DNA of 64,000 nucleotides from Bartonella sp. A05 (GCF_026930145.1 NZ_JANHOJ010000002.1:62001-126000), one strand, 5' to 3'; counted from the stretch's first letter, positions 1-9,875 are shown. Program-made: numbers and translations. The notes: generated by a model from the sequence alone, not told the origin.

Positions 1-798
1 AGACGTGTTGCTTTTCTCAAATTACAACAAAAAGGTGGAAACCTTGTTGATAAAGCCAAAAATGAGCTTATTGAGGAAATGCTTAAAAACATTGAAATAA
101 AGCGCCGTAATGTTGATGTCGATGATAATGACATTGAGAATGCTTTTGGGAATTTTGCAGAACAAAATAATATAACTGTGGAACAATTCAAAGAAATTCT
201 GATCCAATCCGATATCACCGTGGAGCATTTTAGAGAATATATCCGCGGACAAATAGGATGGGGACGTCTTGTTCACGCCCGTTATCAAGCTGAAAATGGT
301 CATCTTACCGAACAAGAAACCGCACACAGAATATTACAAAATGGCGGCGTAAAACCTTCAACAAACGAGTATACAATACAACAAGTTATTTTTGTTGTTC
401 CTGCACATCGTCGTTCAGAAATTACACAAAAACGTATACAAGAAGCAAATAATTTCCGTACACATTTTCAGGGATGTAATAACATTACAAGCCAAACAAA
501 AGGCATATTAGATGTTACTGTCCGCAATTTAGGAAAATTTTTAGAACCACAACTTCCTAAGCAGTGGGCACAAGCCATCCTTGAAACACCTGTTGGAAAA
601 ATGACTAAACTACAGCAAACACCACTTGGGATTGAGACTCTTGCTGTCTGTCAAATAAAAAGAGTTTCTGATGATCGCGTTGCCCAGCTTATATTTTCTA
701 TTGAAGATAGTAAAAAACTTAATCCCCAAAAGCTTGAAGCTCTAAGCGAAAAATATTTGAAAGAATTGCGAAAAACAGCGCATATTCAAAAATCATAA
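1..798 (+). CDS. surA: SurA-like periplasmic peptidyl-prolyl isomerase/chaperone (5' partial)
   Basis: The frame is open from base 1, so the gene begins upstream of the window; the internal ATG at 79 is not the true start. The visible 265 residues hold the second half of a SurA N-terminal domain (helical, charged, roughly residues 1-115) and a parvulin-like PPIC region (about 118-225). The family helps outer-membrane proteins fold in the periplasm. It is followed directly by pdxA and ksgA, the usual order after lptD-surA in proteobacteria, which supports the call. The stop overlaps the pdxA start (TAATG). Sequence conservation of the PPIC part is modest, so isomerase activity is uncertain. 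Confidence 0.8.
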   Translation, partial: RRVAFLKLQQKGGNLVDKAKNELIEEMLKNIEIKRRNVDVDDNDIENAFGNFAEQNNITVEQFKEILIQSDITVEHFREYIRGQIGWGRLVHARYQAENGHLTEQETAHRILQNGGVKPSTNEYTIQQVIFVVPAHRRSEITQKRIQEANNFRTHFQGCNNITSQTKGILDVTVRNLGKFLEPQLPKQWAQAILETPVGKMTKLQQTPLGIETLAVCQIKRVSDDRVAQLIFSIEDSKKLNPQKLEALSEKYLKELRKTAHIQKS

Positions 799-1793
799 TG
801 TCTTCGCTCGTTGTTAGCAGTGGTGATCCAGCTGGTATTGGCCCTGAAGTCGCTATAAAAGCGTGGAGTATGCGTAACATACGTCATATTCCGCATTTTG
901 TTCTTTTGGCCGATCCTGAAGTTATCCGTTCAAGAGCTCGTTTTTTGCAGCTAAAAGTTGATATAGAAATTGTTTTTAGAGAAAATCTTGTAAAAAATTT
1001 TCAAACTGCTCTTCCTGTCATGCCATTAAAAAACCGGCAAAGCGACCAATTGGGATTACCTTCATTCAAAAATGCTGCTGGAATCATTGAAGCAATCGAA
1101 CACAGTGTTCAATTGCTTCAAAGTGGTCGTGCGCGTGCACTCATTACTTGTCCTATTGCAAAAAAAAGCCTTTATGATGCTGGATTTAAATTTCCAGGAC
1201 ATACCGAATTTCTTGCCCATCTTGCTCATAAGCTTTTCAATAAACAATATCATCCAGTTATGATGTTATATGGACCTCAATTAAAAACAGTGCCAATTAC
1301 TGTTCATATCCCACTCAATGAAGTTCCTTCATACCTCTCCCGTGACTTAATCATCCAAACTGCATTAATTGTTGAACATGATTTAAAAACACGATTTTCT
1401 ATAACTTCACCCCGTTTAGCTGTAGCTGGTCTTAATCCTCATGCTGGAGAAGAAGGGGAAATGGGAAAAGAAGATATTGAAATTATTGCTCCTGCCATTG
1501 AATATCTCAAAAACAAAGGACTAAATATTGTAGGTCCCCTATCTTCTGATACAATGTTCCATGAACAAGCAAGGAAAGCATATGATGTTGCTCTTTGTAT
1601 GTATCACGATCAAGCCCTTATTCCTGTTAAAACATTGGATTTTGATACTACTGTCAATATCACCTTAGGACTTCCTTTTATCCGAACATCTCCAGATCAT
1701 GGAACTGCTTTTGATATTGCTCATAAAGGAATAGCATCTCCTGAAAGCTTTATTGCCGCTCTTCAACTTGCAAATCAACTTGCAAAAAAATAA
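798..1793 (+). CDS. pdxA: 4-hydroxythreonine-4-phosphate dehydrogenase PdxA
   Basis: PdxA oxidises 4-phosphohydroxy-L-threonine in the DXP-dependent route to pyridoxal phosphate. The 331-residue protein has family length. It shows the N-terminal GDPAGIGPE motif (residues 9-17), the metal-binding PGHTEFLAH segment (about 134-142), GLNPHAGE (about 213-220) and CMYHDQALIP with the third metal histidine. The C-terminal TSPDHGTAFDIA motif is also present. It is translationally coupled to surA by a 1-base overlap and followed 9 bases later by ksgA. Nothing is missing. Confidence 0.96.
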   Translation: MSSLVVSSGDPAGIGPEVAIKAWSMRNIRHIPHFVLLADPEVIRSRARFLQLKVDIEIVFRENLVKNFQTALPVMPLKNRQSDQLGLPSFKNAAGIIEAIEHSVQLLQSGRARALITCPIAKKSLYDAGFKFPGHTEFLAHLAHKLFNKQYHPVMMLYGPQLKTVPITVHIPLNEVPSYLSRDLIIQTALIVEHDLKTRFSITSPRLAVAGLNPHAGEEGEMGKEDIEIIAPAIEYLKNKGLNIVGPLSSDTMFHEQARKAYDVALCMYHDQALIPVKTLDFDTTVNITLGLPFIRTSPDHGTAFDIAHKGIASPESFIAALQLANQLAKK

Positions 1794-1802
1794 TCTGATA
1801 AC

Positions 1803-2636
1803 ATGCCAATAGATAATCTGCCTCCTCTCCGTGAAATCATTGATACATATGGACTGCAAGCTAATAAAGCTCTAGGTCAGAATTTTCTTTTTGATCTCAA
1901 TTTAACCTCTAAAATAGCCCATCAAGCAGGAAATCTAGAGAACAAACCTGTTATCGAAGTTGGTCCAGGTCCTGGTGGACTAACTCGCGCCTTACTCGCA
2001 CAAGGTGCCATCGTTACAGCAATAGAATGTGATGAGCGCTGTCTGCCCGCATTATTAAATATAAAAAAGTACTATCCGCAAAATTTAGAAATTATTTGTA
2101 ATGATGCTTTGCAGCAAGATTTTGCAAAGATCTTTGAAACATATCCAGAAAAACCACGTATTATTGCAAACCTTCCATATAACATTGGAACACAGCTCTT
2201 ATTAAACTGGCTTTTGACAGAACAATGGCCTCCCTTCTACGAATCAATGACACTAATGTTTCAACGCGAAGTTGCTAAACGCATTACTGCCGTTCCCCAG
2301 TCCCCTCACTATAGCCGCCTTAGTGTATTAGCCGGCTGGCGTACTATAGCTAAAATATCTTTTGATATCTCCCCGCAAGCTTTCACTCCAGCACCGAAAG
2401 TAACGTCTTCTGTTGTTCATATCATTCCACGCCTGCAGCCCCTTACCTGCTCAACACAAAAATTAAGCTTAGTAACAAAAGCTGCTTTTGGACAAAGGCG
2501 AAAAATGCTGCGTCAAAGTCTTAAGACTATTGGAGGTGAAAAACTCTTAGAAAAAGCCGGAATTGATGGAACACGTCGTGCTGAAACACTTTCAATTCCC
2601 GAATTTGTAGCTTTAGCCAATTTGGTTTGTGTTTAA
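1803..2636 (+). CDS. ksgA: 16S rRNA dimethyladenosine transferase KsgA/RsmA
   Basis: It dimethylates two adjacent adenosines (A1518/A1519, E. coli numbering) near the 3' end of 16S rRNA during small-subunit maturation. The 277-residue protein has the SAM-binding motif [10 protein letters not shown] (about residues 51-60), preceded by the LGQNFL signature (24-29), and the catalytic NLPYNIGT motif (about 123-130). The C-terminal [10 protein letters not shown] segment is typical of RsmA. It is the last gene of the surA-pdxA-ksgA run and converges on gmk. Confidence 0.97.
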   Translation: MPIDNLPPLREIIDTYGLQANKALGQNFLFDLNLTSKIAHQAGNLENKPVIEVGPGPGGLTRALLAQGAIVTAIECDERCLPALLNIKKYYPQNLEIICNDALQQDFAKIFETYPEKPRIIANLPYNIGTQLLLNWLLTEQWPPFYESMTLMFQREVAKRITAVPQSPHYSRLSVLAGWRTIAKISFDISPQAFTPAPKVTSSVVHIIPRLQPLTCSTQKLSLVTKAAFGQRRKMLRQSLKTIGGEKLLEKAGIDGTRRAETLSIPEFVALANLVCV

Positions 2637-2664
2637 AACCTAGACTCTACTCATTTGAAGATTC

Positions 2665-3348
2665 TTATAAACAAGAAGTCCCCTCATCAATCTTTTCAGT
2701 AATAAGGCCACCAATGAAAGACTCAAGAAAGTGACAACGCTCACGTTTCATTGTTTCTGCTAAATAAATTGATTGAATATATAACAAAGACTGATTTAAA
2801 TCCTCATTAATTATAATATAATCGTAAGAACGCCAATGCTGCATCTCTATTCGTGCATTATTCAATCGCAAATTGATGATATTTTGACTATCTTCTGCAC
2901 GACGATGCAAACGAGAAACAAGCTCTTTCATTGATGGAGGCAAAATAAAGACAGATACAGTATCCCCTGGCATTTTTTTTTGCAGTTGTTCAGTACCTTG
3001 ATAATCAATATCAAATAACATATCTCGCCCAGCAATCAATGCATTTTCGACACTCTTACGTAAAGTTCCATAATAATTTCCGTGAACTTCTGCCCATTCA
3101 ATAAACTCATCTCTATCGCGCCTATGTTCAAACTCGTTTTTTGAGATGAAGTGATAATGAAGACCATCGACTTCACTGGGACGTCTTTGTCGTGTTGTCA
3201 TACTAATAGACAACTCTAATTTTCCATCTTGCATGAAGGCTCTAGAAAGAGTTGTTTTACCAGCACCTGAAGGAGAAGAAAGAATAAATAGAAAACCACG
3301 ACGTCGATCAATGTTAGGAACACTTAATTCACTATCAAGTAATGTCAT
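2665..3348 (-). CDS. gmk: Guanylate kinase
   Basis: It phosphorylates GMP to GDP in the cytoplasm. The P-loop SSPSGAGKT lies at residues 24-32, followed by the GMP-binding [17 protein letters not shown] segment and a Tyr-rich region around residue 78. Length 227 is slightly above the ~205-215 typical of the family because of an N-terminal extension of about 16 residues, where an inner start cannot be excluded. It lies downstream of mltG on the same strand with a ~70-base spacer. Confidence 0.96.
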   Translation of the reverse strand: MTLLDSELSVPNIDRRRGFLFILSSPSGAGKTTLSRAFMQDGKLELSISMTTRQRRPSEVDGLHYHFISKNEFEHRRDRDEFIEWAEVHGNYYGTLRKSVENALIAGRDMLFDIDYQGTEQLQKKMPGDTVSVFILPPSMKELVSRLHRRAEDSQNIINLRLNNARIEMQHWRSYDYIIINEDLNQSLLYIQSIYLAETMKRERCHFLESFIGGLITEKIDEGTSCL

Positions 3349-3419
3349 AATATCACTCTATTTTTTCTAAAAGTCTTTTCTAAAACTTCAGCAATGGACG
3401 TTTCAAATTCTAAAAAGAT

Positions 3420-4529
3420 TTAACGTGTCCGCTCTAACGCGTGCCACTTGCGGACATTTGCATTATGTTCATCTAAAGTTTTAGAGAAAACATGCCCACC
3501 CGAACCATCAGCGACAAAATAAAGGTCATCACTTTTAGGTGCATTTGCTACTGCTTTTAAAGAATCACGACCTGGATTTGCAATAGCTGTTGGTGGTAAT
3601 CCATCAATTTTATAGGTATTGTATGGTGTTTCCTTTTCAAGATCTGAACGATAAATCGCACGATCTGAAGGCTTACCTTTTCCACCAAAGATACCATAAA
3701 TAACCGTTGGATCGGATTGGAGCCGCATGCGTTTAGCAAGACGATTATGAAATACGGCCGCTACTTGTGGCCTCTCCGCTGCAATTCCCGTTTCTTTTTC
3801 AACAATTGATGCCAATATCACCAATTCATCAATGGATTTAATAGATAAATCAGGTGAACGAGTAGACCAAATTTCATGAATTAACTTTGTTTGTCCTTCA
3901 CGTAGTCTTTGTATAATTTCTGCACGTGTTGTACCGCGAACGAAGTGCACAGTATCGGTCATTAAACTGCCTTCTGGAGGCAAAAATTCTGGAAGATCAC
4001 CAATCAATATTTCATTAGCAGCTAATCGATCAAAAACCTGTTGAACTGTCAAACCTTCTGGCACTGTAAATGTATATTCAATAGATTTCCCTTTTACAAG
4101 AATATCCATAATATCCTGCATAGAAGCATAAGCTGGAATTAAATATTCACCTGCCTTCAGACTTTTTGTTTTCTGATAGAAACCAACTCCATATACAAAA
4201 ATATCTGATGATCGAATAAGTCCTCGTTTTTCAAGCAATAAGGAAATTTCGCGAATACCCATTCCAGGAGAAATAAAAACGACTTGCTCTTTCTCAGCCC
4301 TTCCTTTTCCTTCAAAAATATTTTTACCAATATAAAGAGGAATGCTCACAGCCAAAAGAGAAATCATAATCAGCATCAGAAATAAATTACCAAAAATGAC
4401 CCATAGACTGCGCACAGTATGTGATTTCTTCTGCTTCTCGTGTGCTAACATATCACGCTCGTTTGTCGAATGCTTCAATGAAGAATCACCTACACTTTGT
4501 GATAGTCTTTCATTTTTTACATCGGACAT
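3420..4529 (-). CDS. mltG: Endolytic murein transglycosylase MltG (YceG-like)
   Basis: MltG cuts nascent peptidoglycan glycan strands and probably terminates their elongation at the inner membrane. An N-terminal cytoplasmic stretch (~40 residues) precedes one transmembrane helix (about 42-64). A LysM-like region follows and then the YceG domain with the catalytic-glutamate motif VEKETG, and later HNRL and SDPTVIYG. I place the start at the ATG at 4529 because AAAGG lies 9 bases upstream. A TTG at 4538 and an ATG at 4535 are possible in frame. As in many proteobacteria, it sits downstream of fabF. Confidence 0.93.
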   Translation of the reverse strand: MSDVKNERLSQSVGDSSLKHSTNERDMLAHEKQKKSHTVRSLWVIFGNLFLMLIMISLLAVSIPLYIGKNIFEGKGRAEKEQVVFISPGMGIREISLLLEKRGLIRSSDIFVYGVGFYQKTKSLKAGEYLIPAYASMQDIMDILVKGKSIEYTFTVPEGLTVQQVFDRLAANEILIGDLPEFLPPEGSLMTDTVHFVRGTTRAEIIQRLREGQTKLIHEIWSTRSPDLSIKSIDELVILASIVEKETGIAAERPQVAAVFHNRLAKRMRLQSDPTVIYGIFGGKGKPSDRAIYRSDLEKETPYNTYKIDGLPPTAIANPGRDSLKAVANAPKSDDLYFVADGSGGHVFSKTLDEHNANVRKWHALERTR

Positions 4530-4620
4530 AACCATCAACCTTTATATACTACACTATAGTCTCTCGTTGAAATTATAATAAAGAAGAAGCTAAAGAAACG
4601 GCAAGAATAAATAACAATTC

Positions 4621-5883
4621 CTATTCTCCAAAACGCCGCATTATCAAAGTTGCATTTGTTCCACCAAAACCAAATGAATTAGAAAGAACCGTATTAATTT
4701 TTCTTTCGCGCGGTTTATGTGGCACAAGATCAATTTTTGTTTCAATCGATGGATTGTCAAGATTGATCGTCGCCGGAGCTATATTATCCCGTATTGCCAA
4801 GATGCAAAAAATAGCCTCAGCTGCACCAGCAGCACCAAGTAAATGCCCAATCGACGATTTTGTGGATGACATTAATACTTTTGAGACATGATTACCCAAA
4901 ACACGTTCAACAGCGGCCAATTCTATAACATCGGCCATCGTTGATGTCCCGTGGGCATTAATATAATCAATATCACACACATTTATTTGTGCACGATTAA
5001 GAGCAGCTATCATACTGCGCTGCGCCCCCTCACCATTTTCTGCAGGAGCTGTAATATGATAAGCATCTCCAGACAAACCATAGCCTATCACCTCAGCGTA
5101 GATACGAGCGCCTCGCTTTCTTGCGTGCTCAAGCTCTTCTAAAATAACGACCGCGGCTCCTTCACCCATAACAAAACCATCACGATCCTTATCATAAGGG
5201 CGTGATGCATGCTCAGGATCAGCGTTACGGCATGTAGAAAGAGCTTTACAAGCAGCAAAACCAGCAAGAGATATTCGATTAACGGGCGATTCTGTACCAC
5301 CTGCTACCATCACATCTGCATCACCCAACGCAATTAAACGAGCTGCGTCACCAATCGCATGCGCCCCTGTCGAACAAGCCGTTACAACTGAATGATTAGG
5401 ACCTCGCAAGCCATGCTTGATTGCAACATAACCAGAAGCAAGATTAATCAAACGCCCCGGAATAAAAAAGGGAGAAATTCGCCGCGCCCCTTTATCACGC
5501 AGAGTATAACCTGCCTCAACAATACCTTCAACACCACCAATACCTGAACCAATCATCACACCTGTGTGAATCTGATCTTCATCACGTTCGGGATGCCATT
5601 CAGCATCTGCGAGTGCTTGATCGGCAGCAGCCATTGCATACACAATAAATGGATCAACCTTACGCTGCTCTTTAGTCTCCATATGCAAATCAGCGTTATA
5701 TGTGCCATTTTTCCCATCTCCCACAGGAATACGCGCAGCAATCTGGCATGACAAATCATCCACATCAAATTCAGTGATGCGCCGAACACCGCTTTTCCCT
5801 TCAAGAAGTCGCTTCCAACTATATTCGACATCACCAGCCAAAGGAGATACCAATCCTAAACCAGTAACAACAACACGCCTCAT
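4621..5883 (-). CDS. fabF: 3-oxoacyl-[acyl-carrier-protein] synthase II FabF
   Basis: FabF condenses malonyl-ACP with acyl-ACP in type II fatty-acid elongation. The 420-residue thiolase-fold protein has the catalytic triad in family order: Cys170 in VTACSTGAHA, His311 in NAHGTST and His347 in SSIGHLLG. The C-terminal NSFGFGGTNA motif is intact. It follows acpP on the same strand by ~110 bases, and the acpP-fabF-mltG order is common in alphaproteobacteria. Confidence 0.97.
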   Translation of the reverse strand: MRRVVVTGLGLVSPLAGDVEYSWKRLLEGKSGVRRITEFDVDDLSCQIAARIPVGDGKNGTYNADLHMETKEQRKVDPFIVYAMAAADQALADAEWHPERDEDQIHTGVMIGSGIGGVEGIVEAGYTLRDKGARRISPFFIPGRLINLASGYVAIKHGLRGPNHSVVTACSTGAHAIGDAARLIALGDADVMVAGGTESPVNRISLAGFAACKALSTCRNADPEHASRPYDKDRDGFVMGEGAAVVILEELEHARKRGARIYAEVIGYGLSGDAYHITAPAENGEGAQRSMIAALNRAQINVCDIDYINAHGTSTMADVIELAAVERVLGNHVSKVLMSSTKSSIGHLLGAAGAAEAIFCILAIRDNIAPATINLDNPSIETKIDLVPHKPRERKINTVLSNSFGFGGTNATLIMRRFGE

Positions 5884-5959
5884 ATTTTTAACCTTGAATC
5901 GACCATTACTCCCCCCTAAAAGCTATATTTACAAATAGCTCCAAGCAAAGAATCAAGAC

Positions 5960-5978
5960 AAAAGCACTCTATGCTTTT
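5960..5978 (-). terminator. Small hairpin after acpP, possible weak terminator or attenuator
   Basis: AAAAGCA and TGCTTTT form a 7-base-pair stem with a 5-base loop about 15 bases past the acpP stop. Read on the minus strand it is followed by a short, interrupted T-rich run. Such a hairpin could reduce read-through from the highly expressed acpP into fabF. The stem is AT-rich, so this is tentative. Confidence 0.3.
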
Positions 5979-5992
5979 GCCCTTCAATAAAA

Positions 5993-6229
5993 TTATGCAG
6001 AAGCTTTATCGATAAACTTTACAGCATCACCGACTGTGAAGATCGTTTCGGCAGCCTCATCTGGGATTTCTACACCAAACTCTTCTTCAAAAGCCATAAC
6101 GAGCTCAACCGTATCAAGGCTATCTGCTCCTAGATCATCAATAAAGCTTGCACTTTCCACTACTTTACTCGCATCAACCCCAAGATGCTCTACGATAATC
6201 TTTTTAACACGCTCTTCTGTATCACTCAT
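5993..6229 (-). CDS. acpP: Acyl carrier protein
   Basis: This is the small acidic carrier of fatty-acid intermediates. The 78-residue protein has the phosphopantetheine attachment motif [10 protein letters not shown] with the modified Ser37, and the acidic helix II that partner enzymes recognise. The holo form needs AcpS, which is encoded at 33.5-33.9 kb of this window. It lies between fabG and fabF in the usual fab order. A 270-base spacer to fabG suggests its own promoter, as is common for acpP. Confidence 0.98.
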   Translation of the reverse strand: MSDTEERVKKIIVEHLGVDASKVVESASFIDDLGADSLDTVELVMAFEEEFGVEIPDEAAETIFTVGDAVKFIDKASA

Positions 6230-6499
6230 GTTGAAATCCTTATGAAATCCTTAAATTTATATTGTTCGACTAGACTTGGTTAGCGATATTGATTCACCAA
6301 ATCAAGCGATAGCTGCATTGCCCTAGAATTTTAACGATAACTTAGAACATTCTGTAGACATCCCCTAAAAATGCGCTAATTTAACACCTCGATATAATCT
6401 AAGCAATTACCACATAAAGAAATGAACACATTATTTCATTTCATTCAGCCCTATCTAAAATAATAAAGCTCATAAATCAATGTAGAATAAAGTAAATAT

Positions 6500-7237
6500 T
6501 CAAATCATTACCATACCGCCATTAATATGCATCGTCTGACCAGTAACATACGCAGCCTCATCACTTGCTAAATAAACGGCTGCAGCAGCGACTTCCTGAC
6601 CAATTCCCATACGCTTCATTGGAATTGCAGTCATGATTGCTTCTTTTTGCTTTTCATTGAGTTTATCAGTCATTGCAGATTTAATAAACCCCGGAGCAAT
6701 ACAGTTAACCGTAACATTTCGTAAGGCGATTTCTTGCGCCAAAGATTTAGAAAAACCTATTAAACCAGCCTTTGCAGCACAATAATTCGTCTGCCCAGGA
6801 TTACCAACGACTCCAACAACCGATGCTACGTTAATAATACGCCCGTAGCGACGCCGCATCATAGCATGTGTTAATTCGCGCGTCAGAATAAAAGCAGCTG
6901 TCAAATTGACAGCTAATACATTATCCCAATCTTGATCCTGCATACGAACCAAAAGGCCATCTCGCGTGATGCCGGCATTGTTGACAAGAATATCAACACC
7001 ACCCATCTCCTTTTCTGCCGTTGCAGCCAATTGCTTAATAGCTTCACGCTCAGATAAATTAGCAGGGAAGATAAAAACATTGTGACCGAGATCGGCAGCA
7101 ACTTTTTTGAGCTTTTCTTCACGTGTCCCATGAAGCCCAACTATTGCTCCTTGCGCATGTAAAGAACGGGCGATTGCCTCACCAATGTCTCCAGACGTTC
7201 CCGTCACAAGAGCTTTACGACCTGTCAAATTAAACAT
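6500..7237 (-). CDS. fabG: 3-oxoacyl-[acyl-carrier-protein] reductase FabG
   Basis: FabG is the NADPH-dependent reductase of fatty-acid elongation, a short-chain dehydrogenase. I chose the ATG at 7237 (245 residues) because AGGGAG lies 9 bases upstream; an in-frame codon at 7267 would run into fabD. The NNAG motif, catalytic Ser in NVASVVG and YxxxK in NYCAAKAG are present. The cofactor motif reads TGTSGDIG, with Asp17 where the family has Gly (GxxxGxG). The codon is clearly GAC. It follows fabD by 19 bases. Confidence 0.95.
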   Translation of the reverse strand: MFNLTGRKALVTGTSGDIGEAIARSLHAQGAIVGLHGTREEKLKKVAADLGHNVFIFPANLSEREAIKQLAATAEKEMGGVDILVNNAGITRDGLLVRMQDQDWDNVLAVNLTAAFILTRELTHAMMRRRYGRIINVASVVGVVGNPGQTNYCAAKAGLIGFSKSLAQEIALRNVTVNCIAPGFIKSAMTDKLNEKQKEAIMTAIPMKRMGIGQEVAAAAVYLASDEAAYVTGQTMHINGGMVMI

Positions 7238-7256
7238 TTTTATTGACTCCCTAAAA

Positions 7257-8201
7257 TTAAACACCAAGCACCCTTAGAGCTCTTTCAATTTCCTCAGCCG
7301 AACCAATCGTTAACCCATCGATATTCTTATTAATACGACGAGCTAAACCTGTAAGAACCTTTCCACAACCAACTTCAAACAGCGTATCAATTCCATTCTT
7401 TCCAATCCACTCAATTGTTTCACGCCACCGCACTCGCCCCGTTACTTGATGAACAAGAAGCATCAATATACGTTCCGGATCACTTTCTGGAGCAACAGAA
7501 ACATTTGCAATAAGTGGAACCACAGGTGCTATTTTGTTAACGGATAAAAGCGCATCCTTCATGACATCAGCAGCATGCTGCATTAAAACCGAATGGAAAG
7601 GTGCAGAAACCGGAAGAATAAGCGCACGTTTAGCGCCTTTTGTTGATGCAACTTTTACTGCTTCCTCAACGGCCTCTTTTGCACCTGAAATGACAATTTG
7701 TCCACCGCCATTATCATTAGCGATCTGACACACGCCTTTTTCTGAAACAAGTTTACAAATTTCTTCAACAACTTGCTCATCTAAACCAATAAGCGCTGCC
7801 ATCAAACCTTCACCAACAGCAACAGCCTCCTGCATAGCATTGCCACGAATTCGTAAAAGCCTCGCAGCATCAGCTAGACTGAATGTACCAGCAGCACAAA
7901 GTGCTGAATATTCCCCTAACGAATGGCCTGCAACGAATTTTACGCTTGTTTTGACATCAAGCCCCAATTCCTCCATTACACGAATAACCGCTATGGATAC
8001 GGCCATTAATGCCGGTTGTGCATTTGCTGTTAATGTTAAAACATCTGCTGGCCCTTCAAACATAATATGTGATAATTTTTCACCTAAAGCATCATCAACT
8101 TCCTCAAAGACCATACGTGCCGCAACAAATTGTTCTGCAAGCATTTTGCCCATACCAACAACTTGGCTCCCCTGCCCTGGAAAAGTGAATGCTGCTACCA
8201 T
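7257..8201 (-). CDS. fabD: Malonyl-CoA:ACP transacylase FabD
   Basis: FabD loads malonyl groups from CoA onto ACP. The 314-residue protein shows the N-terminal FPGQGSQ motif (residues 7-13), the nucleophile elbow GHSLGEYSA with Ser94, and the partner His203 in APFHSVLM. An AGGAG ribosome-binding site sits 6 bases before the ATG. It heads the fabD-fabG pair. Upstream, on the same strand, lies the PAP2 gene with a ~70-base spacer. Confidence 0.97.
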   Translation of the reverse strand: MVAAFTFPGQGSQVVGMGKMLAEQFVAARMVFEEVDDALGEKLSHIMFEGPADVLTLTANAQPALMAVSIAVIRVMEELGLDVKTSVKFVAGHSLGEYSALCAAGTFSLADAARLLRIRGNAMQEAVAVGEGLMAALIGLDEQVVEEICKLVSEKGVCQIANDNGGGQIVISGAKEAVEEAVKVASTKGAKRALILPVSAPFHSVLMQHAADVMKDALLSVNKIAPVVPLIANVSVAPESDPERILMLLVHQVTGRVRWRETIEWIGKNGIDTLFEVGCGKVLTGLARRINKNIDGLTIGSAEEIERALRVLGV

Positions 8202-8272
8202 CTGTTGACTCCTAAACTGCGCAGTGACCTATTTTTCATCTCACTCATAAGCTCAAATTCAAAAAAAGCAAC

Positions 8273-8860
8273 TTATTTGGAACGAATATCTGCCTTAAAA
8301 TTATATTTTAAGGGAGGTATTTGGTATAAAAAAACAGGGAAATACGGTGCAATAAATCGGATAATACCCCAACTTATAAAACTTCCTAAAACGATACCAG
8401 CAAAAACATCGAAAGGATAGTGAACACGGGTCAAAACACGTCCCCAACAGATCAAAAATAACAATACCAACGCAAACCTAAAAGCATTTTTGTACCGATA
8501 AAAATAAAAACCAAATGTATAAGATGCAATAACCAATGCGTGATTACTAGGAAAAGAAGCTGTTGCTTTATGCATGATCAACGGCGATGTCAGATATGCA
8601 ATAAACGGGCGTGGGCGAAAATAAATACGAGAAATAAGATAACCTAAAAACAAAGCGATACAAGAACTAACACAAATACTTAACACAACACGCCGATTCA
8701 TACCCCCCCCGCAAAACCATAACACACAAAGATGCACAGGAATAATATAAATCAAAAACTTTGCACAAAAGATACCAAACCAAACAAAAACCGACCATAA
8801 CTGATGATTATCGGCAATCATTTCAAAAAGCACTCTATCAATCTGGGTTAAAAAATCCAT
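8273..8860 (-). CDS. PAP2-family phosphatase, BcrC/YbjG-like (probable undecaprenyl-diphosphate phosphatase)
   Basis: This 195-residue integral membrane protein has about five hydrophobic segments. The PAP2 signatures appear in order: IYFRPRPF (motif 1), SFPSNHA (motif 2) and RVHYPFDVFAG (motif 3), which carry the phosphatase histidines. The RPRPF and PSNH forms resemble the BcrC/YbjG group that recycles undecaprenyl pyrophosphate, but lipid A or other lipid phosphatases share the fold. The substrate is inferred. It is upstream of fabD on the same strand, with a ~70-base spacer that leaves co-transcription open. Confidence 0.8.
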   Translation of the reverse strand: MDFLTQIDRVLFEMIADNHQLWSVFVWFGIFCAKFLIYIIPVHLCVLWFCGGGMNRRVVLSICVSSCIALFLGYLISRIYFRPRPFIAYLTSPLIMHKATASFPSNHALVIASYTFGFYFYRYKNAFRFALVLLFLICWGRVLTRVHYPFDVFAGIVLGSFISWGIIRFIAPYFPVFLYQIPPLKYNFKADIRSK

Positions 8861-9219
8861 TCTTATTCTATTATCCCTACAACATCACTCTGCTGCCTTA
8901 CATAAGCGGCAGAATATAAAAAATTATGACAAGATTCACTAATCATATCTTAAAGTCATATTTTTTGTCATCATCAACTTGCTATTTTTTGAGAGAAGCT
9001 GTAAACATCAATTGTTCATTACCTGAATTTTGGCTGGGGGTTGAACGGAGGGCTGGAAAATAACCAGTAGGAGATATAATAATTCCGACCTCCCGTATCT
9101 CCGCTCTCGAATGTCTCGAATAAAAACGCGCCCTTTCTTCTTTGGGTTTACCAAAAAGACAAGTCGCAGAGGCTTTGCGCCAAAATTGGTTAAGTTTTAA
9201 TGAGAAGAAAGGCAAAACA
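8861..9219 (+). promoter_or_regulatory. Divergent promoter region and long leader of rpsF-rpsR
   Basis: This ~360-base spacer separates the minus-strand PAP2 gene from rpsF and I see no gene in it. A TATAAT at 9075-9080 with CTGGAA 16 bases upstream is a possible promoter. Alternatively, GGAGATA (9070-9076) and TATCTCC (9096-9102) can pair around a CCGACC-containing loop, leaving a ~140-base leader. Many bacteria regulate rpsF-rpsR through an S6:S18-binding leader, but I cannot match this one to that motif with confidence. Confidence 0.35.
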
Positions 9220-9627
9220 ATGGCTCTTTATGAACACATGTTTCTTGCCCGGCAAGATATCGCACCACAGCAAATTGATGAGCTTTTAGAAACGTATAAA
9301 GGTGTCATTGAAGCGCACGGTGGAAAAGTTGGGCGTGTTGAAAATTGGGGTCTTCGTCCCCTTGCTTATCGTATCCGCAAAAACCGCAAAGCCTATTATG
9401 TGCTAGTTAATATTGATGCACCCGCCGCAGCAATTGCTGAGGTTGAGCGTAGAATGCGCATAAACGAAGACATTTTGCGTTACATGACCATTCGCGTAGA
9501 AAAGCATGAAAAAGAGCAATCTGCTATGCTTTCACGCATTAACCGTGATGATTCTCTTGGCAAATCTGAAGAGAGATCTCGCTACCCACGTCGACAATAT
9601 GAAAATACTGTAGAAGGAGTAGAATGA
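9220..9627 (+). CDS. rpsF: 30S ribosomal protein S6
   Basis: S6 binds the 16S rRNA platform together with S18. I start at the ATG at 9220 (135 residues), because the protein opens [13 protein letters not shown], the canonical S6 N-terminus, and AGAAAGG lies 7 bases before it. An upstream in-frame ATG at 9142 adds 26 residues unlike S6. The GLRPLAYRI segment is typical, and the basic C-terminal tail matches alphaproteobacterial S6. The stop overlaps the rpsR start. Confidence 0.97.
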   Translation: MALYEHMFLARQDIAPQQIDELLETYKGVIEAHGGKVGRVENWGLRPLAYRIRKNRKAYYVLVNIDAPAAAIAEVERRMRINEDILRYMTIRVEKHEKEQSAMLSRINRDDSLGKSEERSRYPRRQYENTVEGVE

Positions 9628-9875
9628 TGACTGAGGTTAATCCAACTCTAGCACGTCGCCCTTTTCATCGTCGTCGCAAAACATGTCCATTTTCAGGTGC
9701 AAATGCTCCAAGAATTGATTACAAAGATGTCAAGTTATTACAGCGTTACATTTCAGAACGTGGTAAAATCGTTCCTTCACGTATCACAGCTGTTAGCCAA
9801 AAAAAGCAGCGTGAATTGGCTAATGCCATCAAACGTGCTCGTTTTCTTGGTTTACTGCCGTACGTTATGAAATAA
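9627..9875 (+). CDS. rpsR: 30S ribosomal protein S18
   Basis: S18 is the partner of S6 in the small-subunit platform. The protein (82 residues from the ATG at 9627; an adjacent ATG at 9624 would add one Met) carries the strongly conserved [27 protein letters not shown] and [14 protein letters not shown] segments. It is coupled to rpsF through a GAATGATGA junction. A strong hairpin terminator follows 16 bases after the stop. Confidence 0.97.
   Translation: MTEVNPTLARRPFHRRRKTCPFSGANAPRIDYKDVKLLQRYISERGKIVPSRITAVSQKKQRELANAIKRARFLGLLPYVMK

Noticed and set aside
7840-8208. A 122-codon plus-strand frame
   Set aside because: It is the antisense shadow of fabD, with no start signal and no family resemblance.
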